A program made the translations under genes and the position numbers. Shown here piece by piece: positions 1 to 6,976 of a stretch of 10,016 bases of DNA. The stretch lies in NCBI GenBank assembly GCA_009775605.1, contig VSPV01000095.1, positions 1-10,016 of the forward strand, in the 5' to 3' direction. Origin of the DNA: Paramuribaculum sp. GTDB lineage: Bacteria > Bacteroidota > Bacteroidia > Bacteroidales > Muribaculaceae. The notes under the pieces are model-generated. The model was not told where the DNA came from. It was given only the letters and a program-made list of their open reading frames with translations, and did not search any database. How positions within the stretch are numbered: the first letter of the stretch is position 1; each line of letters opens with the position of its first letter.

Positions 1-1
1 G

Positions 2-1519
2 CTCTACAGCGCCCGTCCCGACCTGATGCTCACCGGCCGCACCCTCATGGGCCATGAATCGGCCAAGAACCAGCAGCTCGAGGACCACTACTTCGGAGCA
101 ATCCCGTCGCGCGTGGAAGCCTTCATGCTCGACCTCGAGATTGAATGCCACAAACTTGGCATTCCCGCCAAGACACGCCATAACGAGGTTGCCCCCAACC
201 AGTTCGAACTCGCCCCGATTTTCGAGGAGGTGAATCTGGCCAATGACCACAACCTTCTTCTCATGTCGCTTATGGCCGAGGTGGCCTCGCGTCACCATTT
301 CCGCGTGCTCCTTCACGAGAAGCCTTTCGCAGGCATCAACGGCTCTGGCAAGCACAACAACTGGAGTCTCGGAACCGACCGCGGCGTGCTGCTTTTCGCC
401 CCCGGCAAAACCGACAAGGAAAATCTCCAGTTCATCGCCTTCACGGTAAATGTGATGGCGGCCGTGCACACCCACAACGCACTGCTCAAGGCATCCATCA
501 TGTCGGCCAACAACGCCCACCGTCTCGTAGCCAACGAAGCTCCCCCCGCAATAATCTCCATCTTCACCGGTACCGCCCTTGCTTCCATCCTCGACCATAT
601 CGAGAACTCAACCAACGCCGAGCTTGCCCGCCTGAACAACCGCGAGGAACTCCGGCTCAACGTGTCGCAGATACCCGAGATAACCCTTGACAACACCGAC
701 CGCAACCGCACCTCGCCTTTCGCCTTCACGGGCAACCGCTTCGAGTTCCGCGCCGTGGGTTCGTCGGCCAACTGTGCCGCAGCCATGATAGCGCTCAACG
801 CAGCCGTGGCCGACCAGCTGATGGACTTCAAGAAAAAAGTGGACAGCCGCATTGCCGCAGGCATGGACCTCAACACCGCCCTCATAGAGGAAATCCGAGT
901 ACTCATCAAGCAGTGCAAGGCCATACATTTCGACGGCAACGGCTATTCCGAGGAATGGAAAGCCGAGGCTGCCGCACGCGGACTCGACTGCAACACCAAC
1001 GCCGCCACGATTTTCGACGCATATCTAAGCCCGAAATCGGTTGAGATGTTCCGCAACACCGGCGTGTTCAGCGAGGTAGAGCTTGCGGCCCGCAACGAGG
1101 TGAAATGGGAGATGTATACCAAAAAGATACAGATCGAGGCCCGCGTGCTCGGCGACCTGGCTCTGAACCACGTGCTGCCCGTGGCCATCCGCTACCAGTC
1201 GATTCTGCTCGACAACATAGCCAAAATGAAAGCGCTTTTCCCCGCCGACCAGGCCGACGAGATGTCGCGCGGCGAGATGGAGACCGTGGCCAAGATTGCG
1301 CGCCACACAGCCACCATCAAAACCGAGACAGAAAAGATGGTCGACGCACGCCGCCGCGCCAACAAAATCGAGAGCGAGCGCGAAAAAGCCATAGCCTACC
1401 ACGACACCGTGGTGCCCTGCATGGACACCATCCGTTACCACATCGACAAGCTTGAACTGATGGTCGACAACCAGATGTGGCCCCTTCCCAAATACCGCGA
1501 ACTTCTGTTCATCCGCTGA
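2..1519 (+). CDS. glnN: Glutamine synthetase type III, C-terminal part (5' end outside the window)
   Basis: ATP-dependent ligase forming glutamine from glutamate and ammonia; cytoplasmic, a large oligomer in characterised members. The reading frame is open from base 2, so the first Met in the window (26) is internal. About 505 codons are present, while family members are about 700-730 residues, so roughly 200-225 residues are missing upstream. Type III hallmarks are clear: TGRTLMG near the left edge, then KTRHNEVAPNQFELAP, HEKPFAGINGSGKHNNW (ammonia/glutamate site region), NNAHRLVANEAPPAI, and FTGNRFEFRAVGSSANCA. The C-terminal region is rich in charged helix (about 1230-1400) and ends in the characteristic DNQMWPLPKYRELLFI. 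The stop is followed by an intrinsic terminator, so this is the end of its transcription unit. No frameshift or missing motif is seen. The family assignment is firm; the symbol glnN follows common usage for type III enzymes. Confidence 0.96.
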   Translation, partial: LYSARPDLMLTGRTLMGHESAKNQQLEDHYFGAIPSRVEAFMLDLEIECHKLGIPAKTRHNEVAPNQFELAPIFEEVNLANDHNLLLMSLMAEVASRHHFRVLLHEKPFAGINGSGKHNNWSLGTDRGVLLFAPGKTDKENLQFIAFTVNVMAAVHTHNALLKASIMSANNAHRLVANEAPPAIISIFTGTALASILDHIENSTNAELARLNNREELRLNVSQIPEITLDNTDRNRTSPFAFTGNRFEFRAVGSSANCAAAMIALNAAVADQLMDFKKKVDSRIAAGMDLNTALIEEIRVLIKQCKAIHFDGNGYSEEWKAEAAARGLDCNTNAATIFDAYLSPKSVEMFRNTGVFSEVELAARNEVKWEMYTKKIQIEARVLGDLALNHVLPVAIRYQSILLDNIAKMKALFPADQADEMSRGEMETVAKIARHTATIKTETEKMVDARRRANKIESEREKAIAYHDTVVPCMDTIRYHIDKLELMVDNQMWPLPKYRELLFIR

Positions 1520-1546
1520 TTTTCCAATAGGTTTCCAATATAATAC

Positions 1547-1563
1547 ACGTATATGATATACGT
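1547..1563. repeat. 17-bp near-perfect palindrome between the glnN stop and its terminator
   Basis: ACGTATAT-G-ATATACGT is an 8-bp inverted repeat around one central base. It lies 27 bases after the glnN stop and directly before the terminator stem. It may be a weak extra hairpin at the mRNA 3' end, a protein site, or chance in AT-rich sequence. Only the symmetry is directly seen. Confidence 0.45.
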
Positions 1564-1564
1564 A

Positions 1565-1602
1565 ACGCCGCATCGGACGGGATACCCGATGCGGCGTTTT
1601 TT
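1565..1602 (+). terminator. Rho-independent terminator of glnN
   Basis: A perfect 12-bp GC-rich stem (ACGCCGCATCGG at 1565-1576 pairing with CCGATGCGGCGT at 1586-1597) has a 9-base loop and is followed by a run of six T (1597-1602, its first base shared with the stem). It lies 46 bases after the glnN stop. This is a textbook intrinsic terminator reading on the + strand and isolates glnN from the next gene. Confidence 0.93.
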
Positions 1603-1670
1603 ATGGCAATTCCGCAGAATGATACACGCGAATCATAAAATACTGCATTCCCGGTTCCCCCGCCGTTTGC

Positions 1671-1678
1671 TAATTTTG
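1671..1678 (+). promoter_or_regulatory. Bacteroidetes-type promoter -7 box for the GH38-like gene
   Basis: TAATTTTG matches the Bacteroidetes sigma -7 consensus TAnnTTTG and ends 32 bases before the ATG at 1711, which would give a short leader. I see no convincing TTG/TTTG -33 element at the usual 19-21 base spacing, so the call rests on the -7 box and its position after a terminator. Confidence 0.6.
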
Positions 1679-1710
1679 CTACCGTTCATTAAAGCTTGTT
1701 TAATATTGCC

Positions 1711-3693
1711 ATGAAACGATACATTATCACATTTCTGCTTGCATTCTGCGCTCTTGGCTATGCTTCTGCAGCGCAGAACAAGGACGTGACGAGAGTCTAT
1801 GCCGTATTCAAGACCCACCTCGACGTGGGCTTCACCGATCTGAGCTCGGTTGTGGAAAAACGCTATCTTACCGAATTTATTCCTAAAGCCCTCGAAGTCG
1901 GAGAAAAATTACGCGCCGACGGCTCCGGCGAAAGATATGTATGGACCACCGGCTCCTGGCTTATATGGAACTATCTCAATTCCGCTTCCGATGCGGACGT
2001 GAAACGCCTCGAGGATGCCATTCGCCGTGGCGACATAGTATGGAACGCGGTGCCATACACCGTCGAGACCGAAACCATGACGGAGGATCTGCTTGAAACC
2101 AACCTCAGGGTAGCGCGCCTGCTCGACAAAAAATATGGCAAGAAAACTATTGCGGCCAAAATGACCGACGTCCCCGGCCACACCCGCAGCATAATAGCTC
2201 CTCTGGCCCGCAACGGTGTGAAATTTCTCCACATCGGAGTGAATCCTGCGTGTCCCATTCCCGCTGTGCCCTCCTTCTGCCGCTGGCGCGCTCCCGACGG
2301 CAACGAGATAATGCTCGTGTATCAGCAGGACTACGGCACCGAGGATATTCTACCCGACGGCAAGACCGTAATATCGGTCAACTTCACCGGCGACAACCAC
2401 GGTCCCCATTCCTATGAGGCGGTAAAGAAAATTTATGCCGGACTTCGGGAGCGCTATCCCAATGCCGAGATTATCGCGGCTTCGTTCAACGAGATTGCCG
2501 AGGCTCTCGAAAAGCATAAAGACACCCTCCCTGTCGTGACCTCAGAAATAGGCGACACCTGGATTTACGGCTACGGAAGCTCCCCCATACGCATGGCCAA
2601 GTTCAGAGCTCTCTCACGCCTCTACTCAAAATGGCTGCGCGAAGGCAACATCAAGCGCGAAAGCACCGAGTCGATAGGCTTCGCCCTTGAACTGGGCCTG
2701 ATTGCCGAACATACCCAGGGCATGGACATAAAGACGCATCTTGCCAACTGGGACAAATATGACACCGACAAATTTCTTGCCGCCCGCTCCTCGGCACCCT
2801 TCCGCAAGGTGGAACAGTCATGGAAGGAGATCGACGATTATCTCTACAAGGCCATCGACTGCCTCCCGACGGCCCTCAGAGCCGAAGCGGCCGACTCTCT
2901 GGCCGCCATCGACCGTATAAAATCTCCCGCAGTGGCCAAAAGTAAGAAAGTAAGCGCCGACAGCGACTGGAATATCTCGCTGCTCACCGACAATCTGCTG
3001 AAGTTAGCCGGCGTGCGTTACCGTATGTTCGACAGCAAGGACTACGACAGCTATCTTGACCGCTATCTCCGCGCGCGCTACGGCTGGGCCCTCGACGATC
3101 TGGGAAAGACCGGCCTTGACAAATCAGCCGCCGTAAGCGCCAATATCGGCGCCCGCGAAGTAAGCCGCAGCGTGACGAAAGAGAAAAACGGCACACGCAC
3201 CGTAAGCGAACTACGCTTTCCGGCAACCGACAGCGTGGACAGCCGCGTATATCCCGAAAAGATAATTGTAAACACTTTCGCCCATAAAAACGGCCGTAAG
3301 GCCGATATAGAACTGACGGTGGTCAACAAGCCTGCCGTGCGTCTGCCCGAGGCTTACTGGCTGTCCTTCACCGCCGACGGCATAAACGGCCTTGTGGCTG
3401 AAAAGACCGGGCGCCGCGTCGATATTCTCGACGTTGTGGAGAAAGGCAACCGCCGCATGCACGGCATAGACCGCTATGTGGATATGATGACTTCGCACGG
3501 CACCATCCGCATATGGAGCAAGGATGCCTTCCTTGTAAACGTAGGGAGTGCCGACGGTCTGGACTACTCCACCTCTATGCCCGACACGGCGGGAGGCATC
3601 CACTTCAATCTCAGCAATAACCTCTGGGGCACCAACTTCTCAATGTGGAACGAGGGTTCGCTCACCTATCGCTTCACCGTAGAACTCATTTAA
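1711..3693 (+). CDS. Secreted GH38-like (DUF5054-type) putative glycoside hydrolase
   Basis: Predicted exported protein of 660 residues. I start it at ATG 1711, because the TTG 15 bases upstream would put extra residues before a clean signal peptide (MKRY, a hydrophobic stretch, then ASAAQ with likely cleavage near residues 20-21). The mature N-terminus begins VYAVFKTHLDVGFTD. His36-x-Asp38 resembles the HxD metal-binding pair at the start of GH38 alpha-mannosidase domains, and TDVPGHT (Asp153 to His157) resembles the GH38 catalytic-Asp motif. Other conserved-looking stretches are GDNHGPHS (from about 227), EIGDTWIYGYG (from 279) and AEHTQG (His334, a possible further metal ligand). The C-terminal half (about 410-660) looks beta-rich and may be a GH38-like sandwich region. 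No SusC/SusD pair or other carbohydrate genes are in view, so the substrate is unknown. DUF5054 is recalled from the family's sequence character, not searched. The gene sits alone between two terminators. Confidence 0.8.
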   Translation: MKRYIITFLLAFCALGYASAAQNKDVTRVYAVFKTHLDVGFTDLSSVVEKRYLTEFIPKALEVGEKLRADGSGERYVWTTGSWLIWNYLNSASDADVKRLEDAIRRGDIVWNAVPYTVETETMTEDLLETNLRVARLLDKKYGKKTIAAKMTDVPGHTRSIIAPLARNGVKFLHIGVNPACPIPAVPSFCRWRAPDGNEIMLVYQQDYGTEDILPDGKTVISVNFTGDNHGPHSYEAVKKIYAGLRERYPNAEIIAASFNEIAEALEKHKDTLPVVTSEIGDTWIYGYGSSPIRMAKFRALSRLYSKWLREGNIKRESTESIGFALELGLIAEHTQGMDIKTHLANWDKYDTDKFLAARSSAPFRKVEQSWKEIDDYLYKAIDCLPTALRAEAADSLAAIDRIKSPAVAKSKKVSADSDWNISLLTDNLLKLAGVRYRMFDSKDYDSYLDRYLRARYGWALDDLGKTGLDKSAAVSANIGAREVSRSVTKEKNGTRTVSELRFPATDSVDSRVYPEKIIVNTFAHKNGRKADIELTVVNKPAVRLPEAYWLSFTADGINGLVAEKTGRRVDILDVVEKGNRRMHGIDRYVDMMTSHGTIRIWSKDAFLVNVGSADGLDYSTSMPDTAGGIHFNLSNNLWGTNFSMWNEGSLTYRFTVELI

Positions 3694-3736
3694 GCTTACT
3701 ATTTTACACATTTAAGTCTACTCTTTTATTGCAGTG

Positions 3737-3780
3737 CCGTCGGCCGTCCGCTATCTAACGGGCGACCGACGGTCTTTTAT
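3737..3780 (+). terminator. Imperfect intrinsic terminator after the GH38-like gene
   Basis: CCGTCGG (3737-3743) pairs with CCGACGG (3766-3772). The stem continues inward through CG/CG and CCG/CGG with one C-A mismatch and one G-T wobble, and is followed by TCTTTTAT. It lies 43 bases after the stop codon. Opposite-strand sequence downstream of the stem is also A/T rich, so weak bidirectional function is possible. Confidence 0.8.
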
Positions 3781-3794
3781 TATAATGGCTAAAT

Positions 3795-3820
3795 TATTGA
3801 CTGATGAATATTGACTGATG
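3795..3820. repeat. Two tandem copies of TATTGACTGATG upstream of the S9 peptidase gene
   Basis: The 12-base word TATTGACTGATG occurs exactly twice, at 3795-3806 and 3809-3820, with a 14-base period. The second copy contains the ATTG that can serve as the -33 element of the promoter at 3834-3841. This position fits a regulator-binding direct repeat or a small local duplication. Confidence 0.6.
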
Positions 3821-3841
3821 GAAAAGCTTTTACTACCTTTG
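3810..3841 (+). promoter_or_regulatory. Bacteroidetes-type promoter for the S9 peptidase gene
   Basis: TACCTTTG (3834-3841) matches the -7 consensus TAnnTTTG. ATTG (3810-3813) lies 20 bases upstream, close to the expected -33 TTTG spacing. The -7 box ends 25 bases before the ATG at 3867. This is the best two-part promoter in the window. Confidence 0.72.
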
Positions 3842-3866
3842 TAAGGATATTGAACCATTATTCATT

Positions 3867-6308
3867 ATGCGACACATTTTTACTTCTCTGACCCTCTGCG
3901 CCGCCCTCTCGGCTGCCGCACAGGTCACAACGTCAGTCGACCGGTTTGACTACTACGGGCCGTTCCCGGTAGCCGCCCCGCTTATGATTGACTCTCTCGA
4001 TGTCAACTCCAAACCCTACGATGCTTCCGCGCTCCTGAGCCAGCCGCTTCAGAACCGCGCCGCACTTCCGTCAGGCAAAAGCGTAAACGGTCCGGCAGCG
4101 CCCGGCTATTCCGCCGCGCCCGCGCTCCACGTGCTTGCCTTCACGCTGGAAAACGAGGCTTTCGACACTCCGGCCATAAAAGTCGAGGTTCTGAAAAACT
4201 ACAAGCTCACGGTCGACGGCAAGGACGCACCGAAAGAACTGCGTCTGGCCCCCGCCTCCCACCGCGTGGTCATAAAATACCTTTCAGAGCCCTCCCGCAC
4301 CGACTCCGTGAAGGTAACTCTCACCTCACGCTCACCTCTTAAAATCACCGATGGCGCAAAACGGCTCTACGGCATGAATGAGGTGCTTGACGGCACCCGC
4401 ATTGCGTCTGTCTCCATCTCGCCCGACGGCCGCCATCTCATCACCTGCTACTCCACAACCCTTCCCGGCGGAAAGACCGAGAATGAGTGGCGCGTGACCG
4501 ATGCCGCTACCGGACAGCTCAAGGCCTCGCACCGCCAGCCGGTGGCATGGCTTCCCGTCTCCTCGCGCTATTATCTCACGCGCACCACCCCCGACGGCAA
4601 GACACTCTATGCCGTAGACCCAACAACTGGAGCCGAGACACTGTTTGCTTCAGCAGTGCCCGACGGACGCCTTGTGATTATGCCTGACGAGAAACGAATT
4701 CTGGTAATCGGAACCGCCAAAGGTCCGAAAGAGGACAAGGATATATACCGCATTCTCGAGCCGGATGACCGTCAGCCCGGCTGGCGCAATCGCCCCACTC
4801 TCTCCATCTACGATATAGCCTCAGGCACCATGCGCCCGCTCACGCACGGTCACCGCGCCACACGCCTCCTCGACGTGGCCGACGACGGCAGCCGCGTGCT
4901 CCTGTCGGTGAGCGAGAGCCGTCTGGAAAAACGCCCGACCACACTCAGCACCATTCTTTCCGTTGACCTCGCAACGCTCAAGGCCGATACCATCGTGGCC
5001 CGCGACGGATTCACCGGCGGCGCGCGCTTCTCGCCCGACGCAACCGATATACTGATTACCGGTTCGCCGGAAGCATTGGGAGGCATAGGCAATGTGGTGC
5101 CCGAAGGACGCATCCCCAGCATGACGGACAATCAGCTGTTCCTGCGCCGCGCCGACGGCACATTCGTGCCCCTCACACGCGATTTCGACCCCAGCGTAAG
5201 CTCAGTGAGCTGGAGCCGCGCCGACGGTATGATTTACTTCACGGCCGAAAACCGCGACTGCGTGAGCTTCTACCGCCTCAACCCCGCCAACGGCAAAATA
5301 ACGCAGATTGCGGTGCCAGAAGACCTGGTGAAAGGCTTCTCGCTCCCGCGCGCCGGCAACACCATAGCATGGACCGGACAGAGCGCCTCAAACCCCGACC
5401 GCCTCTATACGCTCGACACCCGGCGGATGAAATCCACTCTGCTCGACGAGCCGTTGCGCGACGTGATGGCGCAGGTGCGTCTGGGCAAATGCGAGCCCTG
5501 GACATTCGTCAACTCCCGCGGCGACAGCATCTGGGGACGTTTTTATCTGCCACCGGATTTCGACCCCGCGCGCAAATATCCTATGATTGTGAATTACTAC
5601 GGCGGGTGCAGCCCCGTGGAGCGCACATTTGAAAGCCGTTATCCCCACCACGTCTACGCCGCACAGGGATATGTGGTGCTCGTGCTCGAACCAAGCGGTG
5701 CCACAGGTTTCTGCCAGGAATTCTCGTCGCGCCATGTAAAGACTGCTGGCAAAGGCGTGGCCGAGGACATTATTGAAGGAACCAAACTCTTCGGGCGCCA
5801 GCACCAGTATGTCGACACCACCCGCATAGGCTGCATCGGCGCATCCTATGGCGGATTCATGACCCAGTATCTGCAGACGCTCACCCCAATGTTTGCCGCC
5901 GCCATATCCCACGCCGGCATCAGCGACCACACAAGCTACTGGGGCGAAGGCTACTGGGGATATTCCTACAGTGAAGTGTCGATGGGCGACGCCTACCCGT
6001 GGTCTGACCCTGACCTGTACGTGAAACAGAGTCCTCTGTTCCGCGCTGACCGCATCACCACTCCCCTCCTTTTCCTCCATGGCGATTCCGACCATAACGT
6101 GCCCCCGGGCGAAAGCATCCAGATGTTCACCGCCCTCAAGCTGCTCGGACGCCCCACGGCTTTTGTGGAGGTGACCGGCCAGGACCACCATATCCTCGAC
6201 TACGACAAGCGCCGCAAATGGCAGGACACCATCTTTGCCTGGTTTGCGAAGTATCTCAAAGACCAGCCTGAATGGTGGGATGCCCTTTATCCTCCGGTAT
6301 CTCTATAA
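3867..6308 (+). CDS. Secreted S9 family (prolyl oligopeptidase-like) serine peptidase
   Basis: An 813-residue exported serine peptidase, probably acting on short peptides in the periplasm or at the surface. The start ATG gives a typical signal peptide (MRHIF, a hydrophobic core, ALSAAAQ; cleavage near 18-19). Residues of about 180-520 form an apparent beta-propeller with TolB/DPP-IV-like blades, each marked by a PDG-type turn: SPDGRHL, TPDGKTLY, MPDEKRI, DDGSRVLL, FSPDATDI and RADGMIYF. The C-terminal alpha/beta-hydrolase domain begins near 540. Its triad is visible: Ser660 in GASYGGF, Asp742 in HGDSDHNV and His774 in QDHHI. Tyr578 in NYYGG matches the oxyanion Tyr of the DPP-IV group. I do not see the double-Glu motif (YEEE type) that reads free N-termini in true DPP-IV, so dipeptidyl specificity is not supported. 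Length is normal for the family. It has its own promoter; the next gene's promoter overlaps its end. Confidence 0.93.
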   Translation: MRHIFTSLTLCAALSAAAQVTTSVDRFDYYGPFPVAAPLMIDSLDVNSKPYDASALLSQPLQNRAALPSGKSVNGPAAPGYSAAPALHVLAFTLENEAFDTPAIKVEVLKNYKLTVDGKDAPKELRLAPASHRVVIKYLSEPSRTDSVKVTLTSRSPLKITDGAKRLYGMNEVLDGTRIASVSISPDGRHLITCYSTTLPGGKTENEWRVTDAATGQLKASHRQPVAWLPVSSRYYLTRTTPDGKTLYAVDPTTGAETLFASAVPDGRLVIMPDEKRILVIGTAKGPKEDKDIYRILEPDDRQPGWRNRPTLSIYDIASGTMRPLTHGHRATRLLDVADDGSRVLLSVSESRLEKRPTTLSTILSVDLATLKADTIVARDGFTGGARFSPDATDILITGSPEALGGIGNVVPEGRIPSMTDNQLFLRRADGTFVPLTRDFDPSVSSVSWSRADGMIYFTAENRDCVSFYRLNPANGKITQIAVPEDLVKGFSLPRAGNTIAWTGQSASNPDRLYTLDTRRMKSTLLDEPLRDVMAQVRLGKCEPWTFVNSRGDSIWGRFYLPPDFDPARKYPMIVNYYGGCSPVERTFESRYPHHVYAAQGYVVLVLEPSGATGFCQEFSSRHVKTAGKGVAEDIIEGTKLFGRQHQYVDTTRIGCIGASYGGFMTQYLQTLTPMFAAAISHAGISDHTSYWGEGYWGYSYSEVSMGDAYPWSDPDLYVKQSPLFRADRITTPLLFLHGDSDHNVPPGESIQMFTALKLLGRPTAFVEVTGQDHHILDYDKRRKWQDTIFAWFAKYLKDQPEWWDALYPPVSL

Positions 6309-6314
6309 TTTTAT

Positions 6315-6322
6315 TATATTTG
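6315..6322 (+). promoter_or_regulatory. Bacteroidetes-type -7 box for the thioredoxin lipoprotein gene
   Basis: TATATTTG fits TAnnTTTG. It starts six bases after the preceding gene's stop and ends 45 bases before the ATG at 6368. No clear -33 TTG is present at the expected distance, which would fall inside the 3' end of the peptidase gene. No terminator separates the two genes, so read-through from the peptidase gene is possible as well. Confidence 0.5.
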
Positions 6323-6367
6323 CACATCCAATCATCAGGAAACAGATAAAATCAAATACCCTCAGTT

Positions 6368-6832
6368 ATGAAAATCAACCGTATTTTCGCTGCTCTTTCA
6401 GCCGTAGCCATCATGTGCTCGGCCTGCAGCAACAGTTCAAAAGCCACTGCCGACGCCACCGACACCGCAGCAGTAGAAGCCGCAGCCACCGAAGTTGCTC
6501 CCGCCGCTTCCGATGATCCCGTGGAGGTTGTCACTCCCCAGGCCACCCTGGCCGCCACTGCCGACATGCCCGTGGTAATAGACTTCTGGGCCACATGGTG
6601 CGGCCCCTGCCAGCAGTTCAAACCCGTGTTCCACAAAGTGGCCGCCGACCTTGCCGGAAAGGCCCGCTTCTGCTCCGTGGATGTTGACCAGTGCCCCGAA
6701 ATCGCCAAGAAATATGAGGTTCAGTCAATCCCCAACATCATAATTCTGAAAACCGACGGCACCGTAGCCTCCAAAGTAGGCGCCATGACCGAAGAGGAAT
6801 TCCTGAAATACCTCTCAGAAAACGGCATCTGA
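6368..6832 (+). CDS. Thioredoxin-fold lipoprotein with WCGPC active site
   Basis: A 154-residue protein predicted to be a membrane-anchored thiol-disulfide oxidoreductase. The N-terminus (KINR, a hydrophobic stretch, then MCSAC) is a lipoprotein signal with Cys20 as the likely lipidated residue; Cys at -3 of the lipobox is unusual but tolerated in some. After Cys20 comes SNSSK, without an obvious run of acidic residues of the kind used as a Bacteroidetes surface-export signal, so a periplasm-facing location is more likely. Residues of about 25-60 are an Ala/Thr/Glu/Asp-rich flexible linker. The thioredoxin domain spans about 62-154: VVIDFWATWCGPC (Trp77, Cys78, Cys81), a central SVDVDQCPEIAKKY, and the cis-Pro loop SIPNI (Pro122). 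The CGPC dipeptide is that of classical reducing thioredoxins. The partner is unknown; the preceding exported peptidase is only a positional neighbour. The gene ends at a strong terminator. Confidence 0.92.
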   Translation: MKINRIFAALSAVAIMCSACSNSSKATADATDTAAVEAAATEVAPAASDDPVEVVTPQATLAATADMPVVIDFWATWCGPCQQFKPVFHKVAADLAGKARFCSVDVDQCPEIAKKYEVQSIPNIIILKTDGTVASKVGAMTEEEFLKYLSENGI

Positions 6833-6859
6833 TCGCCTCCCGCAACCCCACAAAAACCA

Positions 6860-6904
6860 CAGGCCCTGCGTCACCCACTCTCTGTGACGCAGGGCCTGAT
6901 TTTT
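6860..6904 (+). terminator. Strong rho-independent terminator after the thioredoxin gene
   Basis: A perfect 15-bp stem (6860-6874 CAGGCCCTGCGTCAC with 6884-6898 GTGACGCAGGGCCTG) has a 9-base loop and is followed by A then five T. It begins 28 bases after the stop. An A-run (6852-6856) precedes the stem, so on the - strand the same hairpin would also be followed by a T-run and could terminate traffic from the right. Confidence 0.95.
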
Positions 6905-6929
6905 CTACAAAAATTTCTATAACTCACCT

Positions 6930-6939
6930 ATTTGCAAAT
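6930..6939. promoter_or_regulatory. 10-bp palindrome ATTTGCAAAT upstream of the RhuM-like gene
   Basis: A perfect 10-bp palindrome lies 9 bases upstream of the -7-like box and 37 bases before the ATG at 6977. Its place in the promoter core makes it a candidate operator, possibly for the RhuM-like product itself, but AT-rich palindromes of this size also arise by chance. Confidence 0.3.
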
Positions 6940-6948
6940 TTATTTTAG

Positions 6949-6956
6949 TTACTTTG
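6949..6956 (+). promoter_or_regulatory. -7-like box for the RhuM-like gene
   Basis: TTACTTTG differs from TAnnTTTG at the second base only and ends 20 bases before the ATG at 6977. A TTTG at 6931-6934 lies 14 bases upstream, shorter than the usual -33 spacing. As a strong terminator precedes it, the gene needs a promoter of its own, and this is the best candidate. Confidence 0.4.
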
Positions 6957-6976
6957 CGATTAGAATTGAGAACAAC

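Noticed and set aside
313..939. A 208-codon - strand frame inside glnN
   Set aside because: It is a shadow of the conserved glutamine synthetase reading frame, Ser/Ala-rich, without identifiable motifs.
1696..1710. TTG at 1696 as the start of the GH38-like gene
   Set aside because: It would add MFNIA before an otherwise clean signal peptide; ATG at 1711 fits the promoter distance and export signal better.
5388..6191. A 267-codon open frame on the - strand inside the S9 peptidase gene
   Set aside because: It is antisense to the conserved hydrolase domain including Ser660 and Asp742. It has no family signature of its own and no promoter or leader.
6932..6976. TTG at 6932 as the start of the RhuM-like gene
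   Set aside because: The added codons run through the palindrome and the -7-like box. ATG 6977 gives a product beginning just before the conserved domain.
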